Origin: Methanobacterium sp. Maddingley MBC34
GTDB taxonomy: Archaea > Methanobacteriota > Methanobacteria > Methanobacteriales > Methanobacteriaceae
Assembly (NCBI GenBank): GCA_000309865.1
Contig: AMGN01000049.1
Location: 1 to 14,847, forward strand
Direction of reading: 5' to 3'
DNA: 14,847 bases
In this document: piece after piece, positions 7,138 through 14,847 of the stretch
Position numbering within the stretch: position 1 is the first letter of the stretch
How the letters are laid out: every line of letters begins with the position of its first letter
Program-made: the position numbers and the translations under genes
Notes under the pieces: model-generated
Database searches by the model: none
Told to the model about the DNA's origin: nothing
What the model saw: the letters and a program-made list of their open reading frames with translations, nothing else

Positions 7138-8526
7138 TCACTGCTGTAGCTTCCAGTGTTCTTTGTCGTAATATTTTTCAAACACGGTATTGGTTATTCT
7201 GTCTATTAGATTAACAGAACCGTTATATCCAACAATAGGGACCCTGTGGTATCCTGCTCGGTCATAAACTGGGTATCCAACTCTTACCAGTGGAATATCC
7301 AAGTGTTTGGCAAATAATCTACCATCAGAGTGGCCGATCATCAATTCTACTGGTTCTTCTTCTAGTTTAACCTCTAAAGCTCTTAGATCGCTTCCTATCA
7401 TGACATCTACTGGTTCATCAGATTCTTTGGCTACTTTTTCCATTTCACTAACGAATTCTGGATTTTCAACACCAGTACAAACCACAGATGGAATCATTCC
7501 CAGTTCACATACAAAGCGGGCTATCCCTGCACTTATAGCGGGGTCCCCGAATATGGCTACTTTTCGTCCGAAAAGATACCTTGATGCTAGATCTGCCATT
7601 GAATCGATTAGTAATCCTCTTTCATCTAGTAAGGAGTCTGGAATTTCCAGATCTGTGAATTTCTTCAAGTTTCTGAGGAACTGATCTGTATTACGAACTC
7701 CTATGGGTATGGGACCTACTGCAGCCGGGACATTGTATTTTTTCTCCAATGAAAGAGCACCTGAACCAGAATATTCGCATAAAGATATGGTACCTAAACT
7801 GTTTGGAGAATCAGCTATCTCTTCAACAGTTGTTCCTCCTTTGGGATAGAATGGTCTGGTTTCTGTTGCTGATGGTCTTAGTGGAGAGTCGAAGGGATCG
7901 GATATATCGGTAAGTACAATACCCTCAACTCCCATTAAACTCAGTATGTGCTTTATTTCTCTGATATCTCCTGGGTTAACCATTCCTGGAATTATGTTAA
8001 CTTTTTCATTGGCATCTCCTGGATCCTGAGCCAGATTTGTGACCAGAGCTTTAATGGCATTATCATAGCCTTTGAAATGGTTTTCTACAAAACTGGGAGT
8101 GCTTATTGCAACAATTTTTATTTTTTCCGCTTCTTTTTCTCCCATTTTTTCTTTCAGTTCTTCCTTAGCTATTTTAATGAAACCTTCCATATCATCTCCA
8201 ATAATTTCACTGGAACAGGTGCTTATGGCACCGATCACACTTGGTTTAAATCTGACTGCCAGGTTTCCAATACCCGATATCAGGTTTTTCCTACCACCAA
8301 AGACTGCGGCATCTTCGTGCAGTGATGTTACTGCAATTTCAGATGGTTCACGGAAGTGGCGGGAGAATGAGTATCGGACAAATGTGGAGCATCCTTGAGA
8401 ACCGTGGACTAATGGGAGTCCTCTTCTTATCCCTGCAACTGCGTACATGGCACCCATGGGCTGACAGGTAACCAGAGGATTAATTACGGCAGTTCGATCC
8501 CTTTTCATTACATTGGCACAGCTCAT
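7138..8526 (-). CDS. nifK: Nitrogenase MoFe protein beta chain NifK
   Basis: This is the beta subunit of dinitrogenase, which shares the P-cluster with NifD. The 462-residue protein has the three beta P-cluster cysteines C21 (TCQPMGA), C46 (HGSQGCSTF) and C104 (ISTCSSEIIGDD), the STPSFVENHFKGYDNAI segment, and the C-terminal VPIVGYNGSVNLIDRITNTVFEKY. It lacks the N-terminal extension of about 50 residues seen in Azotobacter-type NifK, so the first cluster cysteine comes at position 21. The ATG overlaps the nifD stop (TAATG), and GGAGG lies just before it, so nifD and nifK are translationally coupled, as expected for a one-to-one complex. Identity is firm from motifs, order and pairing with NifD. 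Confidence 0.97.
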   Translation of the reverse strand: MSCANVMKRDRTAVINPLVTCQPMGAMYAVAGIRRGLPLVHGSQGCSTFVRYSFSRHFREPSEIAVTSLHEDAAVFGGRKNLISGIGNLAVRFKPSVIGAISTCSSEIIGDDMEGFIKIAKEELKEKMGEKEAEKIKIVAISTPSFVENHFKGYDNAIKALVTNLAQDPGDANEKVNIIPGMVNPGDIREIKHILSLMGVEGIVLTDISDPFDSPLRPSATETRPFYPKGGTTVEEIADSPNSLGTISLCEYSGSGALSLEKKYNVPAAVGPIPIGVRNTDQFLRNLKKFTDLEIPDSLLDERGLLIDSMADLASRYLFGRKVAIFGDPAISAGIARFVCELGMIPSVVCTGVENPEFVSEMEKVAKESDEPVDVMIGSDLRALEVKLEEEPVELMIGHSDGRLFAKHLDIPLVRVGYPVYDRAGYHRVPIVGYNGSVNLIDRITNTVFEKYYDKEHWKLQQ

Positions 8527-10028
8527 TATGGGGCCTCCTTTTGTTGTTCTTTTTTAGGAGCATTTATCTCCGGTTCCTGTATTATTCCTTCTATTTCTGC
8601 CTCTAATTCTTCTTCATCATCTATTGTTTCTTCAAATTCCAGCATATTCCACACTGGGCTGTAAATAGATGCATATATGTCTTGAGCCAGGTTTAAAAAT
8701 CCTTCAAAGCCCATGTAAGGTCCATTTTCGTAGGAATGGATTAAAACGCATGGAACTCCCAATTTATGGGCTATGTACTTCTCTTTTATCCCGGAGAGGA
8801 TTATGTCTGGTTTGTAGACTTCAATGATTTCTTCAAGTTCCAGTGAGTTAGGATCGTCTATTATTACGGTTCCTTCGCCTACACGTTCTTTGATCTTTTC
8901 ATATCCATCTTCGTGTTCAAACATGGTTGAAACGGCAACTGTTTCCATTCCAAGGTGTTCTTTTAATGGTTCAGGAAGGTGCCAGTTTTTAGGTCCTCCT
9001 GAAAATACCCACACAGTTTTGCCTTGAAGTTTCTCTTTATAGAAATCTAATTTTGGCTGTATTTCTGCCATTTCACGTTTTATGAGTTTTTCAGCGTTTT
9101 CTTCAAGCCCAAAATGTTTGGCTACAGTTATCAAGTTTTCTGCACAGTATTTTGGCCCGAAAAAGTCCACTTTAATGTAGGGAATGCCGTATTTTTCTTC
9201 GATTAAGTCTGCAATGTAGGTGGCTGATCTCTGGCACCTCACCAGACTTAATTTAGCCCGGTGCATCCAGCATATCTCGTCATGACTGCAATCTCCAGTG
9301 AATTTGGAGAGTAAGTTTATTCCAATTTCGTCAAAGTACTTTTTTAAGACCCACAGGTCTCCGTCTATGTTGTATTCCCCGATAAGGTTAATATCATAAG
9401 GTGTTGTTTCTGGAGGTTCTTTGGTGCCCACCAGTTTGTTGAAGAGGGTTAAGTTACCTACGTGGTGTCCTTTAGACTGTGTAGGGCCAGAAAAACCGGG
9501 AGCATTAAATGCTACCACGTCTTTTCCAATTTCTTCTGATAATTCTTTTGCAACTGCATCCATATCGTCCCCTATAAGTCCGGTGGTACATGTGGCGTAG
9601 GTGTAGATAGCGGTTACGAATGGGAATTCCTTAGCAGCTTCCAGAATGGATTGTCTGAGTTTTTTCATTCCTCCGAAAACCACATCGGATTCTTTAAGAT
9701 CGGTTCCCATGATGTATTTCAGGTTGAACTGGTCAATGGGAACTTTGTCTCCGTTGGGAAGATCTGGTGAAGTGGGATACCTTTTACTTCCGCAACCGTA
9801 TGTGGTACATCCTACTGGTGAATGGACCACGTGGATCACGTCCTTAACGGCTCCAGTTATAACTCCTTTAACTCCTGCAAATGCACATCCTCTCTCTGTC
9901 ATACATCCGGGAATGGTGGTTGTATTACATTTTGGGATTTCTTCGGTTGGATCAGCTAAATCTTTTACATACGTATGTTTTTTTCTATTTGGAATGTCTT
10001 TATCCACTTCAAAAAGTTTATGGGGCAT
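8526..10028 (-). CDS. nifD: Nitrogenase MoFe protein alpha chain NifD
   Basis: This is the alpha subunit of dinitrogenase, holding the FeMo-cofactor where N2 is reduced. In the 500-residue protein I see P-cluster ligands C48 (TERGCAFAG), C74 (HSPVGCTTY) and C147 (YATCTTGLIGDD), the cofactor ligands C265 (SLVRCQRSATYIADLIEEKYGIP) and H431 (LIHSYENGPYMGFEGF), and the pocket residues Q184 and H188 (TQSKGHH). By-eye alignment places V56 at Azotobacter V70, but K82 at R96 and K347 (SGGPKNWH) at R359, so two arginines of the cofactor environment appear as lysines. The tail from about 465 to 485 is strongly acidic (DDEEELEAEIE), ending in KKEQQKEAP. The ATG has AGGAG 7 bases upstream. No VnfG/AnfG-type third subunit is present, which favours a molybdenum enzyme. 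Confidence 0.97.
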   Translation of the reverse strand: MPHKLFEVDKDIPNRKKHTYVKDLADPTEEIPKCNTTTIPGCMTERGCAFAGVKGVITGAVKDVIHVVHSPVGCTTYGCGSKRYPTSPDLPNGDKVPIDQFNLKYIMGTDLKESDVVFGGMKKLRQSILEAAKEFPFVTAIYTYATCTTGLIGDDMDAVAKELSEEIGKDVVAFNAPGFSGPTQSKGHHVGNLTLFNKLVGTKEPPETTPYDINLIGEYNIDGDLWVLKKYFDEIGINLLSKFTGDCSHDEICWMHRAKLSLVRCQRSATYIADLIEEKYGIPYIKVDFFGPKYCAENLITVAKHFGLEENAEKLIKREMAEIQPKLDFYKEKLQGKTVWVFSGGPKNWHLPEPLKEHLGMETVAVSTMFEHEDGYEKIKERVGEGTVIIDDPNSLELEEIIEVYKPDIILSGIKEKYIAHKLGVPCVLIHSYENGPYMGFEGFLNLAQDIYASIYSPVWNMLEFEETIDDEEELEAEIEGIIQEPEINAPKKEQQKEAP

Positions 10029-10121
10029 TTTTACTCTCCTAAAATGCTAATTTCTCCGTTATTTTTTTATTGAATAATTTTATCTTATTATCTCCTGTTA
10101 AGCATTAATCTTAATATAAAC

Positions 10122-10490
10122 CTAAATCAGGGCTTTTGTCCCTCGTTCATTGGTTCTTACCCTCACTGCCTCATCTATAGGGCATACAAATAATTTACCA
10201 TCACCGTTTTGTCCGGTCTGGTTAACTCTCATAATGGCTTCAACAATTAAAGAAACATCTTCATCGGGTACAATTAGCGATATAAGTCGTTTAGGTATGT
10301 ATCGCATGGTACCTTCCTCTTTTAGAAGGGTTTCGTTCTGTATGTCAAAGGATACCTCTCCAATTATTGCTTTCTGCTTTCCTCGCCCCATTACTCTTTG
10401 TGCAGTCATTGCAGGAAATCCAAGGGCGTTTAGAACGTCCTTAGTTTGAGTCATTTTGTTGGGGCGGATTATTGCTATTATTTCTTTCAT
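10122..10490 (-). CDS. nifI2: PII-like nitrogenase regulator NifI2
   Basis: This is a PII family protein of 122 residues (GlnB-like, long form) that acts with NifI1 in methanogens to block nitrogenase activity after ammonium addition; 2-oxoglutarate relieves the block. It begins MKEIIAIIRPNKMTQTKDVLNALGFPAMT and has the VMGRGKQKA segment before a long T-loop containing an extra stretch (IGEVSFDIQNETLLKEEGTMRYIPKRL). The closing part, GDGKLFVCPIDEAVRVRTNERG, is the PII C-terminal signature. The ATG at 10488-10490 is supported by GGTG about six bases upstream; a GTG three codons earlier is less likely. It is followed by a gap of 93 bases before nifD. Naming as NifI2 rests on order, second after nifH, and on the longer T-loop region. 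Confidence 0.93.
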   Translation of the reverse strand: MKEIIAIIRPNKMTQTKDVLNALGFPAMTAQRVMGRGKQKAIIGEVSFDIQNETLLKEEGTMRYIPKRLISLIVPDEDVSLIVEAIMRVNQTGQNGDGKLFVCPIDEAVRVRTNERGTKALI

Positions 10491-10524
10491 TAAATGCACC
10501 GACTTTTATTTCCCATAAATTAAG

Positions 10525-10842
10525 TTAAAGTTCACTACTGCGCGTTCTTACGGTGTATGCTTCATCTACTGGGCTAATGAATATTTTTCCATCACCAAAA
10601 CTCCCGGTAAATGCTGATTCATTTATTAAATCAACGATTTGGGGAGTGGCATCGTCTTCTGCAACCAGTAGAATCATTGTTTTAGGTAATTCATCGTAGT
10701 AAATTTTATCCACCTGAATACCCTTTTGTTTTCCACGCCCAATAACATCCATTTTGGTTAAAGCCACATAACCAGCTTCTGCCAGTGAATCAACCACTTC
10801 TTCAGTTTTATCTGGGCGTACTATTGCTCTAATCATTTTCAT
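10525..10842 (-). CDS. nifI1: PII-like nitrogenase regulator NifI1
   Basis: This is the short PII-like partner of NifI2, 105 residues, found between nifH and nifD in archaea. It starts MKMIRAIVRPDKTEEVVDSLAEAGYVALTK, carries VIGRGKQKGIQVDKIYYDELPKTM over the T-loop region, and ends in the PII signature GDGKIFISPVDEAYTVRTRSSEL. I chose the ATG at 10840-10842 because GGTGAT stands seven bases upstream; a second ATG two codons later is possible. The two NifI proteins are expected to form a mixed complex that binds NifDK. They lie 34 bases apart and within the nif transcript, so they are made together with the enzyme they control. Confidence 0.93.
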   Translation of the reverse strand: MKMIRAIVRPDKTEEVVDSLAEAGYVALTKMDVIGRGKQKGIQVDKIYYDELPKTMILLVAEDDATPQIVDLINESAFTGSFGDGKIFISPVDEAYTVRTRSSEL

Positions 10843-10923
10843 TTTCTTAATCACCATTAAATTCTTGATCTTTAACGTCCATGGTTATTAATAACATTTT
10901 AATTTAATTCATGGGTTACTGGT

Positions 10924-11751
<828 letters not shown>

Positions 11752-11796
11752 TTTGACCTCTCTTGTTTAGTTTTCTAATAAATTTAACCGGAAGAA

Positions 11797-11810
11797 GGAA
11801 ACATACTTCC
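11797..11810 (-). promoter_or_regulatory. NrpR-type operator GGAA-N6-TTCC
   Basis: The plus strand reads GGAAACATACTTCC, a perfect GGAA-N6-TTCC palindrome. This matches the operator form described for the nitrogen repressor NrpR in Methanococcus maripaludis. It lies directly downstream of the predicted start of nifH transcription, where bound repressor would block initiation. An additional GGAA half-site (11790-11793) lies beside it. Confidence 0.85.
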
Positions 11811-11834
11811 GACAAACTAGTGTTGGCAATCATC

Positions 11835-11849
11835 TTATATAAATTTTCT
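11835..11849 (-). promoter_or_regulatory. Archaeal BRE/TATA promoter of the nif operon
   Basis: On the minus strand AGAAAA (11844-11849), matching the BRE pattern RNWAAW, directly precedes TTTATATAA (11835-11843). Transcription would start about 22-27 bases downstream, near 11812-11817, giving a leader of about 60-65 bases that begins at the repressor site. Confidence 0.82.
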
Positions 11850-12192
11850 GGTGCAGGGGTACTGAAAAGTTGTGAGAGATTAGAAATTTTCTCTAAAATA
11901 CTTTTAGTCTAATACCGTTATTCATGAAAAAAACATAATAAATGTTGAAAATAGTTAGCAAATCAGTTCAACACGCCTTAACTTTTACAAGCCAGTGCAG
12001 AATAAACTTATCCAAAAAACATAGTTATAATCTCAACTAAATAGCTAAATATTAATAAAAATCCTTGAAAATATCTAAAATTAGTAAAACCCAAAATATG
12101 GGGTAGTCCCTAATCATTTATTAACATTTTTGCCTTCATATCGCCTCGCTATTAATATTTTAATGATATTTCCGGCTGACTTGTGAAATTAT
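11850..12192. other. Intergenic region between the ABC importer and nif promoter
   Basis: This A+T-rich stretch has no credible gene. It holds an inverted repeat, TGTTGAA (11943-11949) and TTCAACA (11967-11973), 17 bases apart. On the minus strand it also holds a weak stem, ACCC (12101-12104) with GGGT (12089-12092), followed by TTTTACTAATTTT, which may end the importer transcript about 90 bases after the ATPase gene. I see no tRNA or other structured RNA. Confidence 0.5.
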
Positions 12193-12960
12193 TCAAGGAA
12201 CACAGGCCATCCTTCCCCCAACATCCAAAATCTGTACATCAATACCGTAAATACGTTTCATGTTCTGGGGGGTGATGACATCTTCTGGTTTTCCCAGGGC
12301 TATGAATCTTTTCTCATTCATAAGGGCCACTTTAGTGGCAGAAATAAATGCATGGTCTGGGAAGTGGGAGGACATTATCACAGCTAGACCTTCGCTGGCC
12401 AGTTTTTGTATAATATTCAAGGTTCGAATTTGATTACCAAAATCAAGGTGGGAAGTGGGTTCATCCAGAATAAGAATACTGGGTTCTTGGGCCAAAACCC
12501 GGGCAATGAAAACCAGCTGCTGTTCACCACCACTTATCTCAGTGTAGGGTCTATCCTTCATATAACTAATATTCAAGGATTCCAGGGCTTTTAAGGCGAT
12601 CTCATAGTCCTTTTCAGAAGGAGATTCAAACATGTCCAGATGAGGAGATCTGCCCATTAACACTACATCCAAGACAGTAAACGGAAAGGTTGAATTATGA
12701 ATTTGAGGGATGTAACCAATATTTTTGGCCAGATCTGCACGGGAAAAAGAATTCATATCCTGGCCATCAATAATGATCTCTCCTGAATTAGGCTTCATAA
12801 GACCGGTTAAACATTTAATCAGGGTGGTTTTACCGGTACCATTGGCACCCAGAATGCAGAAAATATCTCCTTGAGTAATTGAAAAATTTATATCCTCAAA
12901 AATATTCTCATTATCATCATAGGCAAATGAACAACCTTTTATCTCCATAAGAGGGTTCAT
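12193..12960 (-). CDS. ABC importer ATPase (FepC/BtuD type)
   Basis: This is the cytoplasmic ATP-hydrolysing subunit of a type II importer, 255 residues. Walker A is GANGTGKT (38-45), the Q-loop YIPQ ends at 86, the signature is ISGGEQQ (142-148), Walker B is LILDEP (163-168) and the switch histidine is H199 (SSH). The ATG at 12958-12960 overlaps the permease stop (ATGA) and has GAGGTG five bases upstream; the in-frame GTG two codons earlier is less likely. It is the last gene of the importer operon, and nifH follows after 441 bases on the same strand. The cargo cannot be read from the ATPase: iron chelates, corrinoids and molybdate or tungstate are all carried by this class. Confidence 0.93.
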   Translation of the reverse strand: MNPLMEIKGCSFAYDDNENIFEDINFSITQGDIFCILGANGTGKTTLIKCLTGLMKPNSGEIIIDGQDMNSFSRADLAKNIGYIPQIHNSTFPFTVLDVVLMGRSPHLDMFESPSEKDYEIALKALESLNISYMKDRPYTEISGGEQQLVFIARVLAQEPSILILDEPTSHLDFGNQIRTLNIIQKLASEGLAVIMSSHFPDHAFISATKVALMNEKRFIALGKPEDVITPQNMKRIYGIDVQILDVGGRMACVP

Positions 12961-13994
12961 ACCCACACCTCTTTACTTTTTCTAAGAAGATATAAGAAGA
13001 ATGGAACTCCAATAAGTGCTGTAAGTATTCCTATTGGGATTTCAACTGTGGTAAGTGTTCTAGTGACATCATCGATCAGTAAAAGGAAGAAAGCACCGGT
13101 AACCACACTGGCTGGTAGGAGAATTTTATGATCAGGCCCCACGATCATCCGGGCAACGTGGGGTATAACCAAACCTACCCAACCAATAATTCCACAAATA
13201 CTAACCGAGGATGCGGTTACCACAGTACAGCATAAAATTATAATGGCCTGCAGCTTTTTAGTATCCACGCCCATGGTTTGAGCTTCTTCCTCACCCATTG
13301 AAATAACGTTAATCCTCCAGCGGATAAGAAGAAGGATTACTATTCCGATTATAACTGGTATTCCCATCATAACCAGTTTTTCCATGGTCACTGCTGAAAA
13401 ACTCCCCATAAGCCAGAAAACTATGGAGGGAAGTTGCTGGTACGGGTCAGCAACGTATTTAGAAAGGGCGATCAGAGCTCCGAAGAAGGATTCAATGGCA
13501 ATACCACATAAAATCAAGGTCAGTATGGAAGTTCCTTTAAAGGTCCTGCTAATGAAGTAGGTAAGTCCCACTGCAATCAAACCACCGAAAAAAGCGGAAA
13601 CCTGGATTATTATAGTTCCTAACGATAGTAATATGGCTAATGATGCCGTAAAACCGGCACCAGCTGAAACTCCCAGTTTATCAGGTGAAACCAGCGGATT
13701 TCTAAATAATCCCTGGAAAGATGCACCGGCAATGGATAAAGCAGCCCCGACTAACATGGCTGCCAGTATACGGGGTAACCTCACCTGGAAGATAACAGTC
13801 TCCATTGATGGTGGAACTGTAGAGTTAATGGGTAGTATTTTGGAAACTATGGTGATCATAACATCGTAGGGGGGGATAGGGTACCTTCCAATAAGAAATG
13901 AAAGGAAAAACAGGATAATAAGAGGGATACATAGCAGTAATGTTATTGATATGTTGTGGGCTGCGATTTTATCCCTGATTTTTCTCTTAAGCAT
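12957..13994 (-). CDS. ABC importer permease, FecCD/BtuC family
   Basis: This is the membrane subunit of a type II importer, 345 residues with about ten hydrophobic segments, which is the family's usual number. The family signature VRLPRILAAMLVGAALSIAGASF followed by QGLFRNPLVSPDKLGVSAGAGF is clear, as are ICGIIGWVGLVIPHVARMIVGPDH and the closing IPIGILTALIGVPFFLYLL. The loop around MGEEEAQTMGVD contacts the ATPase in this family. The ATG at 13992-13994 has GAGGGAT about six bases upstream. The gap of 88 bases after the binding-protein gene contains CATATATAA about 25 bases before the ATG, a possible internal TATA element, though weakly supported. The gene overlaps the ATPase gene by 4 bases. 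Confidence 0.94.
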   Translation of the reverse strand: MLKRKIRDKIAAHNISITLLLCIPLIILFFLSFLIGRYPIPPYDVMITIVSKILPINSTVPPSMETVIFQVRLPRILAAMLVGAALSIAGASFQGLFRNPLVSPDKLGVSAGAGFTASLAILLSLGTIIIQVSAFFGGLIAVGLTYFISRTFKGTSILTLILCGIAIESFFGALIALSKYVADPYQQLPSIVFWLMGSFSAVTMEKLVMMGIPVIIGIVILLLIRWRINVISMGEEEAQTMGVDTKKLQAIIILCCTVVTASSVSICGIIGWVGLVIPHVARMIVGPDHKILLPASVVTGAFFLLLIDDVTRTLTTVEIPIGILTALIGVPFFLYLLRKSKEVWV

Positions 13995-14070
13995 CTAGGT
14001 ATCCCTCTTAGGTTATATATGGCATGTTCAGGCCTATTGTTCTACACATTGATTATTTAATATTCAAAAT

Positions 14071-14080
14071 TGGGGCCCCA
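14071..14080. repeat. Perfect 10-bp palindrome TGGGGCCCCA
   Basis: This G+C palindrome stands two bases after the stop of the binding-protein gene in otherwise A+T-rich DNA. Read on the minus strand it is followed by ATTTTGAATATTAAAT. It could form a very small stem or be a protein site; nothing else supports either. Confidence 0.4.
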
Positions 14081-14082
14081 TG

Positions 14083-14847
14083 TTATGATTTCAACCCGGA
14101 TGATGTGATTATGGAGTTTGCTTCATCATCAGTGAGGTTGTAATAATAGAAACTGGAGTAAAATTCTTTGGTAATGTTTTTCAGGTCCTGGTCACTAAAT
14201 TTATCTGGGTATAGTACTTTGGCTGTCCAGGGTATTCCAATAATGGTGTTAGCTCCCGGTGGGTTTTCAAACCAGTTAAATGGTGAATTTGGGACTAAAT
14301 AAACCTGTTTATTCTGAACTGCTTTTACATTTTGCCAGATAGGGTCTGAGTATATATTTTGGTAGAATGTAGAGTCACTGGCTATTATAATATCTGGATT
14401 CCATTTCAGAACCTGTTCAATGGAAACCCCCACACTACCTTTGGTTATGGGAACCTGGGCCACATTTATACCCCCGCACATATCTATAAGTTGGGTGTGG
14501 GCGGATCCAGATGGGTTGGTCATTAAACCGGTACTGTCCCGGGCATAGTAAACACGTTTTTTCTCATTTTCAGGTATGGAAGCGGTTTTACTGGTTACTT
14601 CAGTGAGCATTTTCTGATGGAAGGAAACCAGTTCACTGGCTTTCTTCTGTTCACCCACTGTTTTACCAATGAAGTTTATGGAAGAATCAATGCTGGTGAG
14701 ATTGTTATCTCCTTCCACATCCAGGAGTGGAATGACTCCCAATTTGTCCTGCATATCATTCACATCATCTACACTTGTTCCATGACCCACAAAAACCAGA
14801 TCAGGGTTCATAGATATGAATGTTTCGTAATTAGCATCTTTTTTACC
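14083..14847 (-). CDS. ABC importer solute-binding protein (FepB/BtuF-like), N-terminus outside window
   Basis: This is the extracytoplasmic binding protein of the importer. The reading frame is open to the window edge, so the 254 residues seen are the C-terminal part; the ATG at 14811 is internal, and the signal peptide or lipobox lies beyond the window. The first lobe ends in MNPDLVFVGHGTSVDDV, the domain-linking helix runs through the IDSSINFIGKTVGEQKKASELV region, and the second lobe contains LIDMCGGINVA, VLKWNPDIIIAS and NKQVYLVPNSPFNWFENPPGANTIIGIPW. This order is typical of the PF01497-type periplasmic binding family. The PFNW-x3-PP segment before a conserved GIPW places it in the metal- or oxyanion-type subgroup rather than with clear BtuF proteins, but that is by-eye judgement. 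The permease and ATPase genes follow on the same strand. Confidence 0.9.
   Translation of the reverse strand, partial: GKKDANYETFISMNPDLVFVGHGTSVDDVNDMQDKLGVIPLLDVEGDNNLTSIDSSINFIGKTVGEQKKASELVSFHQKMLTEVTSKTASIPENEKKRVYYARDSTGLMTNPSGSAHTQLIDMCGGINVAQVPITKGSVGVSIEQVLKWNPDIIIASDSTFYQNIYSDPIWQNVKAVQNKQVYLVPNSPFNWFENPPGANTIIGIPWTAKVLYPDKFSDQDLKNITKEFYSSFYYYNLTDDEANSIITSSGLKS

Noticed and set aside
7948..8398. Open plus-strand frames of 108-125 codons opposite nifK
   Set aside because: They are shadows of nifK in the antisense frames, with low-complexity Phe/Ser-rich translations and no ribosome binding site.
8526..10028. Alternative (V or Fe-only) nitrogenase
   Set aside because: There is no delta subunit gene, and nifEN and NifX-type genes are present; the lysine substitutions alone are not enough.
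9646..10050. A 134-codon plus-strand frame opposite the nifD start
   Set aside because: It is antisense to strongly conserved NifD cluster-ligand coding sequence and has no family resemblance.
12110..12139. A nine-codon minus-strand reading frame (ATG at 12137-12139) preceded by GAGGCGAT
   Set aside because: It is too short to support as a gene, it has no recognisable peptide, and such a frame is expected by chance in A+T-rich DNA.

Overview
The window comes from a hydrogenotrophic methanogenic archaeon, most likely of the Methanobacteriales (Methanobacterium or a close relative). Four things point there: the C-terminal half of formylmethanofuran dehydrogenase subunit B, an enzyme of the methanogenesis pathway; a nitrogenase operon in the archaeal order nifH-nifI1-nifI2-nifD-nifK-nifE-nifN, with two PII-like genes between nifH and nifD; an archaeal BRE/TATA promoter with a GGAA-N6-TTCC site matching the NrpR operator; and A+T-rich intergenic DNA with GGTGAT/GGAGG ribosome binding sites. 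The genus is an inference.

Layout from left to right. Positions 1-672 (+) hold the end of fwdB/fmdB, closed by a hairpin plus T-tract terminator that includes its stop codon. All other genes lie on the minus strand, so they read from right to left. From the right edge these are: a type II (FecCD/BtuC-like) ABC importer with a solute-binding protein cut by the window edge (14083-14847), a permease (12957-13994) and an ATPase (12193-12960); a 441-base intergenic region carrying the nif promoter and operator; nifH, nifI1, nifI2, nifD, nifK, nifE and nifN; a three-gene tail of ferredoxin, NifX-like protein and ferredoxin (3062-3898); a roughly 300-base region with overlapping inverted repeats and a 24-bp tandem repeat; and an orphan molybdopterin oxidoreductase (789-2759), convergent with fwdB.

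How the parts fit. NifH passes electrons to the NifDK dinitrogenase. NifE and NifN form the scaffold on which FeMo-cofactor is finished. The NifX-like protein and two 2[4Fe-4S] ferredoxins probably serve cofactor trafficking or electron supply. NifI1 and NifI2 switch nitrogenase off after translation when ammonium appears, and an NrpR-type repressor would control transcription. The region is rich in molybdenum or tungsten enzymes (FwdB/FmdB, nitrogenase, the orphan oxidoreductase), which suggests, without proving, that the adjacent importer might bring in molybdate or tungstate rather than an iron chelate or corrinoid. nifB is not in the window.

I see no CRISPR array, tRNA, rRNA, insertion sequence or phage gene. 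The least explained items are the orphan oxidoreductase with its repeat-bearing leader, the ferredoxin-NifX-ferredoxin tail, the oppositely charged C-terminal tails of NifD and NifE, and two apparent Arg-to-Lys changes around the NifD cofactor site.
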